A stretch of DNA of 64,000 bases from Perognathus longimembris pacificus (GCF_023159225.1 NC_063188.1:14343086-14407085), one strand, 5' to 3'. Positions 1 to 11,835 are shown, counted from the stretch's first letter. Notes: generated by a model not told the origin, from the letters alone. Numbers and translations: made by a program.

Positions 1-425
1 TTAGCATAATATTGTCCTATGTTATCCATCTATGTCAGACTATCATTCCTTTTTAAGGCTAAATAATGTTCCAGGGTTTGTGTATACCACATTTTGTTTA
101 TTCATCATTGGATAGACATTTGTCTTATTCCCCTTTAGGGCTACTATTAGTAGAGCTGCTATGAACATGTGCCTCTTTACAGTTCTTTCCAGTATGTAAC
201 TAACAGTGGAATTGCTGGGTAGTTGGTAACTCTATATTCAAGTTGATGAGGAACTGCCAAGTTGTTTTCCACAAGAGCTGTACCATTTTGCATTTTCACC
301 AGCAACATGTGAGTCTTCCCTGTGTCCTCAAACCCTCACTGACACTTATTGTGGTCTCACTTATTCATTATAATCATCCTAGCAGGTGTGAAGTGGTTAT
401 ATCACTGTATGTCTTTTTTTTTTAT
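1..425 (-). mobile_element. L1M-type LINE remnant, antisense
   Basis: Reads like the reverse complement of the ORF2-end/3'UTR part of old mammalian L1s: phrases such as TACCACATTTTGTTTATTCA, GGAATTGCTGGGTA and GAGGAACTGCCAAGTTGTTT are typical. It resumes at 661-700 (TTTTGATTTGTATTTCTCTG) beyond a SINE, so the SINE landed inside it. Confidence 0.8.
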
Positions 426-446
426 CTGTGTGTGTGCACATGTGCG

Positions 447-660
447 TGCCAATACTGGGCCTTGAACTTAGGGTCCAGGTACTGTCCCTTAGCCTTTCTT
501 CTCAGTGCTGGCTCTCTGCCACTTGAACTACAGCTCCACTTCCAGCTTTTTGTTGGTTAGTTGAACATAACAGTCTCACCGACTTTCCTGCCTGGACTGA
601 CTTTGAACCACGATCCTCAGAGCTCAGCCTTCTGTGTAGCTAGGAATGCAGGGCCTGACT
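447..660 (-). mobile_element. B1-Geo dimeric SINE
   Basis: Reverse-complement copy of a two-part SINE: a Geo-like right monomer (ends CTGGC-A(n) when read on its own strand) and a 7SL/B1-like left monomer (GGTGGCTCA, CTACTCAGGAGGCTGAGATC). In this list B1-Geo means this combination and IDL-Geo means an ID-like left monomer with the same right monomer. It interrupts the L1 remnant on both sides. Confidence 0.8.
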
Positions 661-705
661 ATAGTTTTGATTTGTATTTCTCTGATGACTAAATCTGTCT
701 TAAAA
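661..705 (-). mobile_element. L1M remnant, continuation after SINE
   Basis: Short continuation of the L1 piece that precedes the SINE; reads TTTTGATTTGTATTTCTCTG ATGACTAA as in L1M antisense. Confidence 0.6.
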
Positions 706-1198
706 TTTGACTTCATCTTGACCTATCACATCTAATGTTTAAATTAAAAAACACAAGGCTCTGTGACGGCCATCTCCACCTTTCTACCTGAGTCAGAATT
801 TAAAAAAAAAATAGAAACACTGTAACACATTGGTAAAGAATTTAGCTCAGCCTCGTAGTTTACTATTTTTTGTTTTATTTGTTTTTAACTACCTATTCTT
901 TAAAAAACTTATACCAAGAAAAATCTGTTGTGCGATAACATGAGTATACTTATTGATTGTAATTGTCATATATAAGTGAAGCTAATCCAGAAGTTGAAAA
1001 TTTATTATCTTTATCTAAAGTTTTTTTAACGTGTATTAGTTGTACAAGATTTTCATTGCGACATTTCCACACATGCATACAATATACCCTGATCAAACTC
1101 ATCTTTTCATCTCTCTTCACCCCTCTTCCCCCTTGTAAAAGTAATTTCAACAGGTTTTATTGTTTAATTTTCATATCTGAATGTAATGTATTTTTTTA

Positions 1199-1423
1199 AT
1201 GCTGGTCCTGGGGCTTGAACTCAGGGCCTGGGTGCTGTTCCTGAGCTTTTATTTGTTCAAGGCTAGCGCTCTACCACTTGAGCCACAGTGCCATTTCTGG
1301 TTTTCTGGTGGTTAATGAAAGAGTCTCACAGCCTTTCCTGCCCAGGCTGTCTTTGAACCAAAATCCTTAGATCTCAGCCTCCTGAGTAGCTAGGATTACG
1401 GGCGAGAGCCGCGGGTGCCTATC
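1199..1423 (-). mobile_element. B1-Geo dimeric SINE
   Basis: Complete-looking antisense copy, from TGCTGGTCCTGGGGCTTGAA to the B1 head at ATTACGGGCGAGAGCC. Confidence 0.85.
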
Positions 1424-1429
1424 ATATGC

Positions 1430-1620
1430 ATTGTCTTATTGAATCATCCCAGCGACCTTAGATGCTATCAGTATCTTCCTTTTACAAGTAAGGAAACTGA
1501 ATCTCAGAGAAGTTTAGGATTCATCCAAGGATTCACCACTGGGTAAGTGAGCAAGTAGCTGGAATTAGAAATTCAGCTGGATCAGAGTCCAAAATCAGTG
1601 CTCTGAGCTAGTATACATAA
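1430..1620 (-). mobile_element. MIR SINE remnant
   Basis: Diverged antisense MIR: AAGTAAGGAAACTGAATCTC followed by a degraded ACTGGGTAAGTGAGC and AGAGTCCAAAATCAGTGCTC. Confidence 0.8.
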
Positions 1621-2617
1621 CAGCTTTGAAGAGGCTGTTCTGAGAGCCCAGACATAATTATAACATGATCACCCGATGAAACTATGTTCTTAATTTTAAA
1701 ATAACTAATTCATTAGTAAGATTTAAACATATGGGTTCATATACCCATCCTGTGGCATAGATGTAAGGAAGAATACTGTGTGGATTGGCCTCATATTCCT
1801 CAATGCTACCATACTTAAGTTGCAAAATTTCTCTTGAGTTCTAGAATGTTATGACCTAGACTGTGCTACATTATCCATGTTCTTCCTGGTTTCCTTAGCT
1901 TTTTATCCTGATCCTTCTTTTTCAACTAAAGTTGGAAGTGTTGGGTTAATTGTAGTCCTTATGAGGGACTACAATTTAAGTTGAGTCTTTTCTGGATCTT
2001 CTTCAACTTGTTAATTATCTTTATGATCAACTATGAAAATGATGAGGGTTGGGAAGTAGGGAGAGATTCTTTTCACCTTCTCGGGAAATCAGCTGTGAAG
2101 GCGGTGAGTGCTATTGATTCCATTTTGCTTGTGATGTGTTATGCTGTGCGTGTGGGTGTGGACGTATGAGGAGGCCTAAGGGAAACCCTTTCATTCAAAA
2201 GGAGGCCATCATTTCCTAAAAACAAATAGCCACATTTCATTTCCTCCTGGAGGGAGGAAATGGTGGGGAGTAGTCAGCCTCAGCCTTTAGTCTTTCAGTG
2301 TCTACTCTTGGAAACTGTATTATTACCTTGTAAAACAGAGCATCTCTCCTATTCGATGTTAATGGAACCTATCTTTTGCCTGGGTGAGAAACTGTAATGT
2401 TGACTTTTAGTTTTTGAGTTCTGTATTGAGGCTCTTCTCTTTGGAGATTGCTAGTACTCAGATACCAGTACTTGGCTATGAAGGGAGGATTGGTTCAGTG
2501 GGAAGTTGGGGTAGCAGACTTTATCTATGTGCCAATAACCTTTCCTGAGTTGCTCTGTCCATCATCTGGGCTTTCCTGTGACCTAAACCCTTTGTGAGCA
2601 TGCTCTGTGAGCTAGTT

Positions 2618-2731
2618 CTCCCCCCTCCCCTCCAGCCCCTCCCCCCTCCCCTCCAGCCCCTCCCATCTCCCCTTTTTCTTCTCCTCTCCTGTCCCCTCCC
2701 CTCTCCTCTTCTCTTTCTTTTCTCTCTCTGT
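2618..2731. repeat. C/T-rich homopyrimidine tract
   Basis: CCCCTCC units grading into CTCTT; almost purine-free on the + strand. Confidence 0.85.
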
Positions 2732-3047
2732 CTTGTTGAAATGAATCATTTTATGGTAATAATATGCAAAATGGCATTGAAGACAAGGAGATTAGTTGTA
2801 TTTATTCCTCAGTACCCCTCCCCGCAGTGTGCAAAGCTCTAGCTTTGTTCAAGTCTCTAGCTTGTCCAGAGGCCCATTCATCTGGCCAGTCCACTCTTAG
2901 CCTTGTGACAGTATTTGAATAATTTCTCACAGCCAGAAAATTCCCTGAACAACCTCCCCAAAACCTTTATATGGACTTAAGGTACACATAGATGTGGAGA
3001 ACACTATAATTTTCTATCAAAGGCATTGCTTTAGAATGTAAAGTATA

Positions 3048-3234
3048 GGTGTGGGAATGTGGCTTAGTAGTAGAGTTCTTGCCTAGCATGCATGAAGCCT
3101 CAGTACCACGTAGAAAAATCCAGACGTGGCACTGAGGCTCAAGTGGCAGAGTCCTAACCTCAAGCAAAAGAAGCTAAGGGACAATGCCCAGGCCGAGTAC
3201 AAGACCCAGGACTGGCAAAAAAGCAAAGAAAAAA
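3048..3234 (+). mobile_element. IDL-Geo dimeric SINE
   Basis: Sense copy: ID-like head with TAGTAGTAGAGTTCTTGCCT, then the right monomer ending CAGGACTGGCA(n). Diverged from the younger copies. Confidence 0.8.
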
Positions 3235-4030
3235 GTGAAGTGTATTTTGGTTTTATTTGTTTAGCCCCAGACATCTATTACATTGATAATCAACTATTTC
3301 TTTAAAAATATGGTTACTTCTTTCTGGTCTCTCATATTTTACTTTGTATGCATACCTACAGCTGAAACAAGGTAATAGGCAAGAAATGTTGCTAATACTT
3401 ATGGGTGTATTTTATACACATTTACATATACAATATATTTTCTCTCTATGTCACACACATATATACAAACACACATGGATACACAGACACATACTTAGAA
3501 ACAGCATAAAAACCAAAGCAAATAAATAATAAGATATACTAGAGCTCTATCCCTTTCTCTTGCTCTCACAGAATACACAATAGACAGACAAACAACAATG
3601 ACATTGTCCTCTTTAGCAAGCCTGAGTTTCTCTGACCATATTATTGGGATCATTTCATAGAGCTTATACTGTTCTGAGCACCCTACGATTCTTATCTGTA
3701 ACCATTAGCCACAGCCTATATGGAAAGAGGCCATCTCTAGGGTAATAGCATTGTAAATTACAATCAATGTACTCAATTACATGCAGAAACCAAAATACAT
3801 GTTGTGCTCCAATGTGCCTTGTAATCAGCATGTTTGAGAAGGTAAGTAATAGCATTCTGATTTTTTTTTAAAAAAATGGAAGCTGCTGAATGTGTTAGAA
3901 GATGAATGTCAGAATTAAATCATATGGAGCACCTTATATGGCAGGCAACTTTTCCCCCTCTAATATCATTTTATTGATTTTTTTAAAGGAAAAAACTTTC
4001 ATGGTGCCTTTGTAGCCAAGCATGCTTTAA

Positions 4031-4282
<252 letters not shown>

Positions 4283-4460
4283 TAATTAGCTGTGAATGTT
4301 AACTCATAGCAATGTCTGACAAACCATCATGTGTTCATTGTTCTGAAGGTTCATTAAATGAATACCACAGGAACAATTCTATACAACACATACTAAGGAG
4401 CAATGATGATGGTGCAGTTACCATGTATAACTTCTCACTCTCATAAAATTTACAAACTTT

Positions 4461-4699
4461 AGCCAGGCACTGGTGGCTCACACCTGTAATCCTATCTACT
4501 CAGGAGGCTAAGATCTGAGGATCATAGTTCAAAGCCAGCAAGGGCAGAAAAATCCCTGAGACTCTTCTCTAATTAACCACCAGAACACTGGAAGTGATGC
4601 TATGGCTTAAAGTGGTAGGACAACTAGCTTTGTGAAAAAGATCTCAGGGACAGAGCCCATGCCCAGAGTTCAAGCCCCATGACCAACTCCACCCCCTAA
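4461..4699 (+). mobile_element. B1-Geo dimeric SINE
   Basis: Sense copy beginning AGCCAGGCACTGGTGGCTCA, 180 bases downstream of the exon 6 donor. Confidence 0.88.
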
Positions 4700-4844
4700 A
4701 AATTACAAACATTGAAGCAGATAGGAATATGTATTTGAGGACATTTTTAAAGCATAAAACAAACTTTTTATGTCTTCAACTTCTTTCATCCCATTATGTG
4801 TGCTCTTATTTCATTTGAAGAAATAATATCTATTACTCATATTT

Positions 4845-4975
4845 TCCCTTTACTGAGTACTAAGTATATATTATATGCCATGCTAAGTACTTCATTATAT
4901 TAACTCTATCTTTACAATAATTCCATGAAACAAATGCTGTAATTTTCTCCATTGTGCAAAGATGGTGGGAAAAAA
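4845..4975 (-). mobile_element. MIR SINE remnant
   Basis: ACTGAGTACTAAGTATATAT then ATGCCATGCTAAGTACTTCA: the antisense MIR tail, AT-shifted by age. Confidence 0.6.
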
Positions 4976-5014
4976 AGATGAGGGAAAAACAAATACCATT
5001 TCAGTAAATTTTGT

Positions 5015-5203
5015 GTGTGTAAGGGGCTACTGGGGCTTGAACTCAGAGCCTGGACACTGTCCCTTAGCTTTTCTGATCAAGGCTCCACCACATGTTAATT
5101 AGAGATGATAATGGATTATTTATCTGCTTGATTACTGTGATTCTCAGTTCTCAGCCTCCTGAGTAGCTAGTGTTACAGGTGTAAGTCATGAGCACCAGGC
5201 TGA
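5015..5203 (-). mobile_element. B1-Geo dimeric SINE, internally deleted
   Basis: Starts ACTGGGGCTTGAACTCAGAG; part of the right monomer (TTGAGCCACAG region) is missing; B1 part ends GAGCACCAGGCT. Confidence 0.75.
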
Positions 5204-5284
5204 ATATTTGTTAATATAATGTATGCTGACTGCCAGCAACTTTGAAGAATTTGCTCGTCAGTGACAAGAAAATAATTTACATGT

Positions 5285-5380
5285 ATTTATTCAACAAATA
5301 TTTACTGAACACCTTCTAAGTGCTAGGCATCTTGAGGTGAATAGAACAAACAGGATTTCCCATTCTCACAGTTTTTATTC
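5285..5380. mobile_element. Old mammalian interspersed repeat, family not assigned
   Basis: TTCAACAAATATTTACTGAA CACCTTCTAAGTGCTAGGCA is the widespread ancient-repeat phrase; similar pieces lie at about 5945-6055 and 8060-8110. Confidence 0.45.
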
Positions 5381-5554
5381 TGTTGGAATAATGATTTTCC
5401 TAACCACCATTGCTCTGCATGTATGAGAAATAGCTTGCAATTAAGACATTAAATCAAGACAGTAGACTTTAAGAAACCACCTAGAGTTGCTAAATGTACT
5501 TTGTACAATGTTTGTACACGTTGTAGCATGTTGAAGAGAATACAGAAACTTTAA

Positions 5555-5642
5555 ATTGAGCTCTGAGTCTTTCACTAATTGGCTGTTTAACCTCGGGAAA
5601 GTTTATCTCCCTAGGCCTTGGATTTTCCCCATTAAAAAAATG
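5555..5642 (+). mobile_element. MIR SINE remnant
   Basis: Sense MIR core: GTTTAACCTCGGGAAAGTTT then CCCCATTAAAAAAATGAGA. A B1-Geo copy follows immediately. Confidence 0.6.
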
Positions 5643-5892
5643 AGACCGAGTGCTGGTAGCTCACGTCTATACTCCTAGCTACACAAGAAGCTGTGATCTG
5701 CAGATCGCAGTTCAAAGCCAGCTCAGTTAGGAAAGTCTGTAAGATCTTATCTCCAATTAACCACCAGAAGATTGGAAGTGGAGCTGTGACTCAAAGTGTT
5801 ACAACACTAACCTTGAGCAAAAGAACTCAGGGGCAGTACTCAAGCCCCGAGTTCAAGCCCTAGGATTGACAAAAAAAAAAAAAAAAAAAAAG
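5643..5892 (+). mobile_element. B1-Geo dimeric SINE
   Basis: Sense copy from CCGAGTGCTGGTAGCTCACG to a 3' tail of about 22 A's. Confidence 0.87.
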
Positions 5893-6109
5893 AGTTGATT
5901 AAATTGGAGCCTATCTGTCTGATAGTCTATGTGATTTTTTTCCCTATCTGTTCATTCACTCATTCATACATACCTTCAACATGTATTAGTTGTATGTTGG
6001 GTACAAAGGTAGGTGCTTACAGATGGATATGAAGAGCTTACATTCTAATGGGTCCCAGTTGTTCAACAAAAGGCGCTAAGTTAAACTAAGTCAAAAAAGG
6101 ACATAATAG

Positions 6110-6290
6110 ACAAAAAAAAAGGCTCTGGAGTCAGATAGATTGACTTTGTATCTCAGTTCTGCTGCTTACTATGTGTGGCCATGAATGAGTCAATTAACCT
6201 ACAAAGTCTCCAGGTCCTCTTCTGTAAGTAAAGACAGGGTTATTGTAACTGTTTAGTAAAGTCATAAAATGCACTTTGAAGACTAGCACA
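6110..6290 (+). mobile_element. MIR SINE remnant
   Basis: GGCTCTGGAGTCAGATAGAT at the head, then CAGTTCTGCTGCTTACTATG TGTGGCC and AAGTAAAGACAGGGTTATTG: a fairly full sense MIR. Confidence 0.8.
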
Positions 6291-6474
6291 TACTGAAAGG
6301 TGAATTCATGTTTCATGTCTTTTTGTTTTTCTCACTTTCTTTTCTAATTCTTCTCTTCCCAACACAAGATGAGCACATGCCTGAAAAAAGTTTGTTTCCT
6401 GTCTTGCTCTTGTACGGACACATGACAATGAGGTTGCATGTGTCCCTGAGGGTTGCATTGAACTTCCCTAAAGA

Positions 6475-6699
6475 GAGCTGGGAATATGGCCTAGTGGTAG
6501 AGTGCTTGCCTCCTATACATGAAGCCCTGGGTTCGATTCCTCAGCACCACATATATACAAAAAGCCAGAAGTGGTGCTGTGACTCAAGTGGTAGAGTGCT
6601 AGCTTTGAACAAAAGTCAGGGACAGTGCTCAGGCCCCGAGTTCAAGCCCCAGGACTGGCAAAAAAAAAAACACACACACACAACAATAAAAACAGCCCC
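6475..6699 (+). mobile_element. IDL-Geo dimeric SINE with 16-bp target duplication
   Basis: Sense copy flanked by identical TGAACTTCCCTAAAGA at 6459-6474 and 6700-6715. Its tail is A(n) then a short CA repeat. ID-like B box GGTTCGATTCC is intact. Confidence 0.95.
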
Positions 6700-6895
6700 T
6701 GAACTTCCCTAAAGATAGTCTTACCTGTAGCAAATGTGAATCAAGCCCCATGCAGCCGCTGCACTCAAGATGCTGAACATCCCAAAAGCTTACAAATACT
6801 GGGTAGACTCAGGAAAAAGTACTTCAGTGCTATGACAATACTTTTTTATTGTCAAAGAAAAACAGTCGATATTTGATTTTATAAAATTTAGATGC

Positions 6896-7116
6896 TTGGC
6901 TAGTTACTGGTGGTCCATGCCTATAATCCTAGATATGCAGGAAATTGAGATCTGAAGGATCATGGTTTGAAGCCAACCTGGGTAGAAAAGTCTGAGAGAC
7001 TCCATCCTCAATTAACTTCAAAAGTTGAGGTAGAGGCTTGGCTCAAGTGGTGGAAATGAGCAAGCAAGCCAAGTGAGCTCAAGGCCCTGAGTTCAAGCTT
7101 GGTACTGGGGGGAAAA
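6896..7116 (+). mobile_element. B1-Geo dimeric SINE
   Basis: Diverged sense copy (CTAGTTACTGGTGGTCCATG to GTTCAAGCTTGGTACTGG), ending about 15 bases before the solo LTR. Confidence 0.78.
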
Positions 7117-7136
7117 GATGCTTTAAAATGGGAGTA

Positions 7137-7621
7137 TGTGGGGCACGCCCACCCAGATACCTCACATCATTAAGAGGCGGTTCTAGCTGGCCCCGCCTAT
7201 TTTCCCAGCCCTGGGCCGTGTGGCTGTTAGCCCCGCCTGCCTTCCGGGTCCGGAACCAGAAAGGCGGCTCTAACTGGCCCCGCCTCCCAGCCTCAGGACC
7301 ACCTGTAGACAAGATGGCTGCTGGGGGTGGGAGGTCCCTTGGCCCTCCACCCCTGAGGGACAGCTCAGGCTGCCAATCATAGCCCCTAACTAGGTGCGCC
7401 ACACTCCTTCCTCTCTCTGGCCTTTAAAAGCGGTGATTTCTCCCTGAATAAAGCTGAGACTGCGTGAACTTCTCCCGAATCATCTGATTGTCCTCTGGTA
7501 AAGGGGGGGCTGGTGCGCGCGGTTCGTGACTCTTTACCTTCTCTTGGCTCGGGCCCCATTGGGGTGCGCTCCCCGCCTCTCCCGCTGGCCAGGAGAGCGC
7601 TGGGGGCGAAGGACCCCGGCA
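7137..7621 (+). mobile_element. Solo LTR of an endogenous retrovirus (ERVK/IAP-like by features)
   Basis: A 485-base element with TG and CA ends, flanked by a perfect 6-bp duplication GGAGTA (7131-7136 and 7622-7627). It has CCAAT at 7373, TTTAAAAG at 7423 (TATA-like), AATAAA at 7447, and a YY1-type AAGATGGCTGC near 7311. Two 23-base direct repeats (7176-7198 and 7263-7285, 21 of 23 matching) look like U3 enhancer repeats. No internal retroviral genes remain, so it is the product of LTR-LTR recombination. A 6-bp duplication and the AAGATGGC motif suggest class II (IAP-like). Perfect duplication and many surviving CpGs suggest youth. The small ORFs inside are not genes. Confidence 0.92.
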
Positions 7622-7734
7622 GGAGTAGATTGTGTATTACTTGGGAAAATTATCATCCACAGGTGAAATATGTGGCATTTGCATAAATTTCATAAGAAAC
7701 AATCACAGTGACGTATCCACTATTCTGTTACTAT

Positions 7735-7937
7735 GATTTTTTTTTTTTTTTTGCCAGTCCTGGGCCTTGAACTCTGGGCCTGAGCACTGTCCCTGACTTT
7801 TGTTCAAAGCTAGCACGCTACCACTTGAGCCACAGCACCACTTCTGGCATTTTCTATTTAAGTGGTGCTGAGGAATCAAACCCAGGCCTTCATGTATGCA
7901 CAGCAAACATTCTACCACACTAGGCCATATTTCCAGC
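7735..7937 (-). mobile_element. IDL-Geo dimeric SINE
   Basis: Antisense copy; CTGTTACTAT is repeated at both ends (7725-7734, 7938-7947). Confidence 0.9.
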
Positions 7938-8451
7938 CTGTTACTATTATTTTTAAAAATGAATACTTTCTGATTACTTCCTTTTTAAAGTAATGTATCT
8001 TGTAACCCTAATCCTTTATTAAAAAGGACCTTTTAGTTTATATTTGTTTACTACTATAGTGATTTATTTGCTCATTTAACAAATATTTGAACACCTATGA
8101 TGTATCAAGCACTAATACTAACTTCTTCATTGTTATGATTGTTTAAAGCACAGAAAATCTGGCTTGCGCTCTCTTTAGTTGCTTAAGGAAAATAATCAAA
8201 AGAGCTAGCTTTACTTAACTCAAAAGAATATCTTCCTAGGCCTGTGTATTTTAAAGTACTGAAACTTTTGTTGAATTTTGCTCATATTAATTACTTCATG
8301 CCCAGTACAGTTTTGTAAAGGCTGGTGCTATGCAAGCAAGAGAGCACAGCCAAATAGTATAATCCAAAGCTTGTTGAAATTGAATGACTCAAAGTCAGCT
8401 AAATGATGTTTGTACTATTAAAACAGCCATGTTAACAGAAGAAAAGAGTTG

Positions 8452-8520
8452 CTACTGGGGATACAAACCAGGGTCTCTTGTATACTAAGCAAGTGTTCTA
8501 TCACTGAGCTGTACCCCAAT
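8452..8520 (-). mobile_element. ID-like SINE monomer
   Basis: TACTGGGGATACAAACCAGG to GAGCTGTACCCCAA: a single tRNA-derived unit without the Geo monomer, so probably an older insertion. Confidence 0.65.
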
Positions 8521-8664
8521 TCATGTTTATTAAGATTTTTTTAATTGAATTTGCTCTCTTTACCTTGGAGTATTAAACAAAATAATAAAATGAATAGGGA
8601 TATATAGGGAAAAGTTTTTATTATAGGCTCTCATGTTGCCTTCTCAAAAATCTATCTAGGAAGA

Positions 8665-8737
8665 AAAGGATGAAGAAAAGGTAAGAAAGAGAAGAAAAGA
8701 AGGGAAGGAAGGAAGCAAAGAGGAAGGGAGAGAGAAG
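8665..8737. repeat. A/G-rich tract
   Basis: Imperfect AAGAAAAGG and GGAAGGAAGG units, followed by a short (TA)n. Confidence 0.75.
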
Positions 8738-8874
8738 CCATATATATATACGCACAGAATAAGGGGAATATAATCTAAGAAGCAGCAAGTCCTTCCTTAG
8801 TAACCTTGGGTTAAAATTAACTTATATTACTGATCAAAAGCAATGATGAGTCTGGGGAATCATGTTGAACTAGA

Positions 8875-9076
8875 TTTTTTTTTTTTCCAGTCCTGGGGGC
8901 TTGGACGCAGGGCCTGAGCACTGTCCCTGGCTTCTTTTTGCTCAAGGCTAGCACTCTGCCACTTGAGCCACAGCGCCACTTCTGGCCATTTTCTGTATAT
9001 GTGGTGCTGGGGAATCGAACCCAGGGCCTCATGTATATGAGGCAGGCACTCTTGCCACTAGGCCATATCCCCAGCC
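8875..9076 (-). mobile_element. IDL-Geo dimeric SINE
   Basis: Antisense copy flanked by CTAGATTTTTTTTT on both sides (about 8870 and 9077). Confidence 0.9.
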
Positions 9077-9539
9077 CTAGATTTTTTTTTTATTTCCTTA
9101 GTAATATACACTTAATAATATGATGTTCTCTACCTAAAGACATGTGTGCCCTCTATGTGTATCACTTAAAAAAATTGCCTTTATATGCATGTCTCATTTA
9201 GTGTGAAAACATCTTTCCAGAACTTTTCATTGAATTTCTTAATTAAGTCAGTCTTAAGTAACAGTCGCCTCTTTGGACTATCAAATGGGTTATCAGTTTG
9301 TTATCTTTAGAGATTGTATTTGTGTTTCTTTGAAATTGTTTTATTTTTTCCCCAAGAAAAATTGTAAAACTCAAGAATCCTGCTAAGAAATCAAAGTAGT
9401 CATTGAAAATACTTGATCATATGAAACTATAGATTATATATTAAATAATCATTGAGCAATATCCATGCCAATTGGATTTATCAGAGCTGTTTATAGCCTT
9501 CTATTTAGTATGTACATATTACTTGGCTTATTTTATGTG

Positions 9540-9700
9540 TGCCTGTCCTGGGTCTTGAACTCAGGGTCTGGACTCTGTTCCTGAGTTTCTGTGCTCAAGA
9601 TTAGCACTCTATCACTTGAGCCACAGCTCCACTTCAGGCCTTTTGGTGACAGTGCTCAGGCCCAGAGTCCAAGCCCCAGGACTGGCCAAGAAAAAAAAAA
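9540..9700. mobile_element. Two Geo-monomer pieces in inverted orientation
   Basis: 9540-9645 is an antisense right monomer (GTCCTGGGTCTTGAACTCAG on); 9647-9700 is the sense 3' end of the same monomer (CAGTGCTCAGGCCCAGAGTC to GGACTGGC then A(n)). The pieces can pair as a fold-back. Flanked by a GGGA/GAGA tract to 9742. Confidence 0.75.
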
Positions 9701-9892
9701 TTGGAATAGAAGGAGGGAGGGAGGGAGAGAAAGGGAGAGAGAACATTTCAGTAAATACATTTGGAAACACTCAGATCTGTTAAGCCACTGTCTAGATAAT
9801 GAACTGAAAATTTTATTCATTTTCTAGATAGCTTGTACGAGGCAAGCTCAATTTTATTGTTTAATCACATTTGCTTTTAAATTGCTATAACA

Positions 9893-9966
9893 GGGCTGGA
9901 GGTACAGTTTATTGTATACATTTGCCTAGCATGTGTCCTGCCCTGGATTCCATCCCCAGCAATACA
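9893..9966 (+). mobile_element. ID-like SINE monomer
   Basis: GGCTGGAGGTACAGTTTATT to CATCCCCAGCAATACATAG: a lone ID-type unit in sense. Confidence 0.65.
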
Positions 9967-10290
9967 TAGGTAAATTAATTAACAGAGAAACGATTTCAAT
10001 GGATGCATATTTACAAACCTCTAATTTGAGAGGAAAAGATGCCATTTTGTCTTTACATTTAGCATTTGCTAATTCAACTCATTCAACACAAATGGACTAA
10101 GAATACACTAGGCTCTGTGGTCTATCCACTGATAAATAGAATTCAGCTCCTGTCCTTGATAGGAGTTCACAATCTACCAAAAAGAATGAAGAAAGAAAAT
10201 CAACCAATCTTCTTCCCCGGTAGTCCAGGAAGAGTTCCACTTGCAGGAGTGAGGAACCTTTTTTCTGCAAGGACCATTTGAATATTTGTC

Positions 10291-10507
10291 TTTTTTTGTA
10301 CTGGGGCTTCAACTCAAGGCTCAGCACTGTCTCTGAGCTTTTGTTCTTTCTGTGGCTACTACTTGAGCTACAGTTCCACTACCATGGTTACTTGGAGATA
10401 AGAGTCTTGTGGGGTTTTCCTGACTAGACTAGCTTCAAATCATGATTCTTTGATCTCAGCCTCCTGAGTAGCTTGGATAATAGGTGTAAGCCACCCACAC
10501 CCTGCCC
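10291..10507 (-). mobile_element. B1-Geo dimeric SINE
   Basis: Diverged antisense copy from TGTACTGGGGCTTCAACTCA to GTAAGCCACCCACACCCTG. Confidence 0.8.
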
Positions 10508-10769
10508 ATTTGGATATTTGTAACATCATTTCTTGGGCCCTACAAAATGTCAATCCAGGTAGACAGCCAGAAGCTTCTGATGAGAAGCATACATGTCTAT
10601 CTTGGCACAAACCAAATGGTTCCATGGGCTTTATATGGCCTATGCACCAGATGGTCCACACATCTGCAGGGACACAATAGACACTCCATCCATTGTTATT
10701 TTGTGTGTGTACACATACATATGCATTACATCTATAATTATTTTTTTGGATAGTTATGTAACATACAAT

Positions 10770-11090
10770 GAATTATATTAAATGTGCACAAGTCAATGGC
10801 ACTGAGTAATTCTCAATGTACATTCTCTATCCTTATCTATGTCAGAGATACTTTCATTATTACAAAGGGAAACCCCATGCCTGTCTATGAGGGATTGTCT
10901 CTCTCAGCTTCCTGAAGCCAACCATTGGCTTTCTGTCTCTGTGCATTTACCATCCATAGATGTGTCATAAAAATGTAGTCACTTACATAGCATGATATTT
11001 TTGAGGTTTTTCCAAGTGGTAGTATGTATTAGTACTTTATTACTTTTTACAGCCATATGATATCTCATTGTATTTTTGTGTGTGTGTATA
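10770..11090 (-). mobile_element. L1M-type LINE remnant, antisense
   Basis: Old L1 3' region: AAGGGAAACCCCATGCCTGT, CTTTCTGTCTCTGTGCATTT and ATAGCATGATATTTTTGAGG. Its 3' neighbour, TTTTTACAGCCATATGATAT, fits the same element. Confidence 0.7.
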
Positions 11091-11230
11091 CACACATTTA
11101 GTTCCTGAGGTACACAAAATAATTTTTTTAAGTGGGTGAACAAAATAGTTGGTTTCTTTTTTCCTCTGTGATCTAGGAAATGCAAGGGCGAATACTTGAT
11201 TCTGGTGTTTTTTGTTTGTTTCTTTTGTTG

Positions 11231-11459
11231 TTTTTTGCCTGTCCTAGGGCTTGAACTCTGGGCCTAGGCTCTGTCCCTGAGTCTCTTTGTGCTATTGATC
11301 TACCACTTGAGCCACAGTACCACTTCTGGATTTTTCTGAGTAGTTTATTGTAGATAAAAGTCTCATGGACTTTTCTGCCCAGTCTGGCTTTGAACTGCCA
11401 TCGTCACATCTCAGCCTCCTGAGTAGCTGGGACTACAGGTGTGAGCCACCAATGCTAAA
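11231..11459 (-). mobile_element. B1-Geo dimeric SINE
   Basis: Antisense copy from TTTTGCCTGTCCTAGGGCTT to GTGTGAGCCACCAATGC. Confidence 0.87.
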
Positions 11460-11835
11460 CTTTGTTTTTGTATTTCAAGTGCAGTTATTTTAAGAACACT
11501 ATATTTTGAGGACTTTGGAGTAAGGACATATTTCCAGCGCCAGCAAGTCTTTCCTCAGTTTATATAGAAAGAGGAAAAGGCCTTTGGAATCTTTAATGTG
11601 GCCATAAAATGATTAAAGACCTACATGCTAGCATGCATACAGAGCTATGCTCTGGCCAGTGGAATATAAGTTTGCTATATGTAACTCCCATGTTCTCATG
11701 CTAAAAGAAGCTGCTGATTATTTCCTATTTGGGCTCATTTTTAGATTTACAGTATGGCTTTTCTCCCAAGGGCTGAAGGCAATGTACACGCCATTTTAAA
11801 TATAGGAGAACCAACTAAAACAGCAATGGAGGAAC

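Noticed and set aside
7079..7402. 107-codon minus and 84-codon plus ORFs
   Set aside because: Overlapping GC-rich LTR sequence; no similarity to known proteins and no splice or start context.
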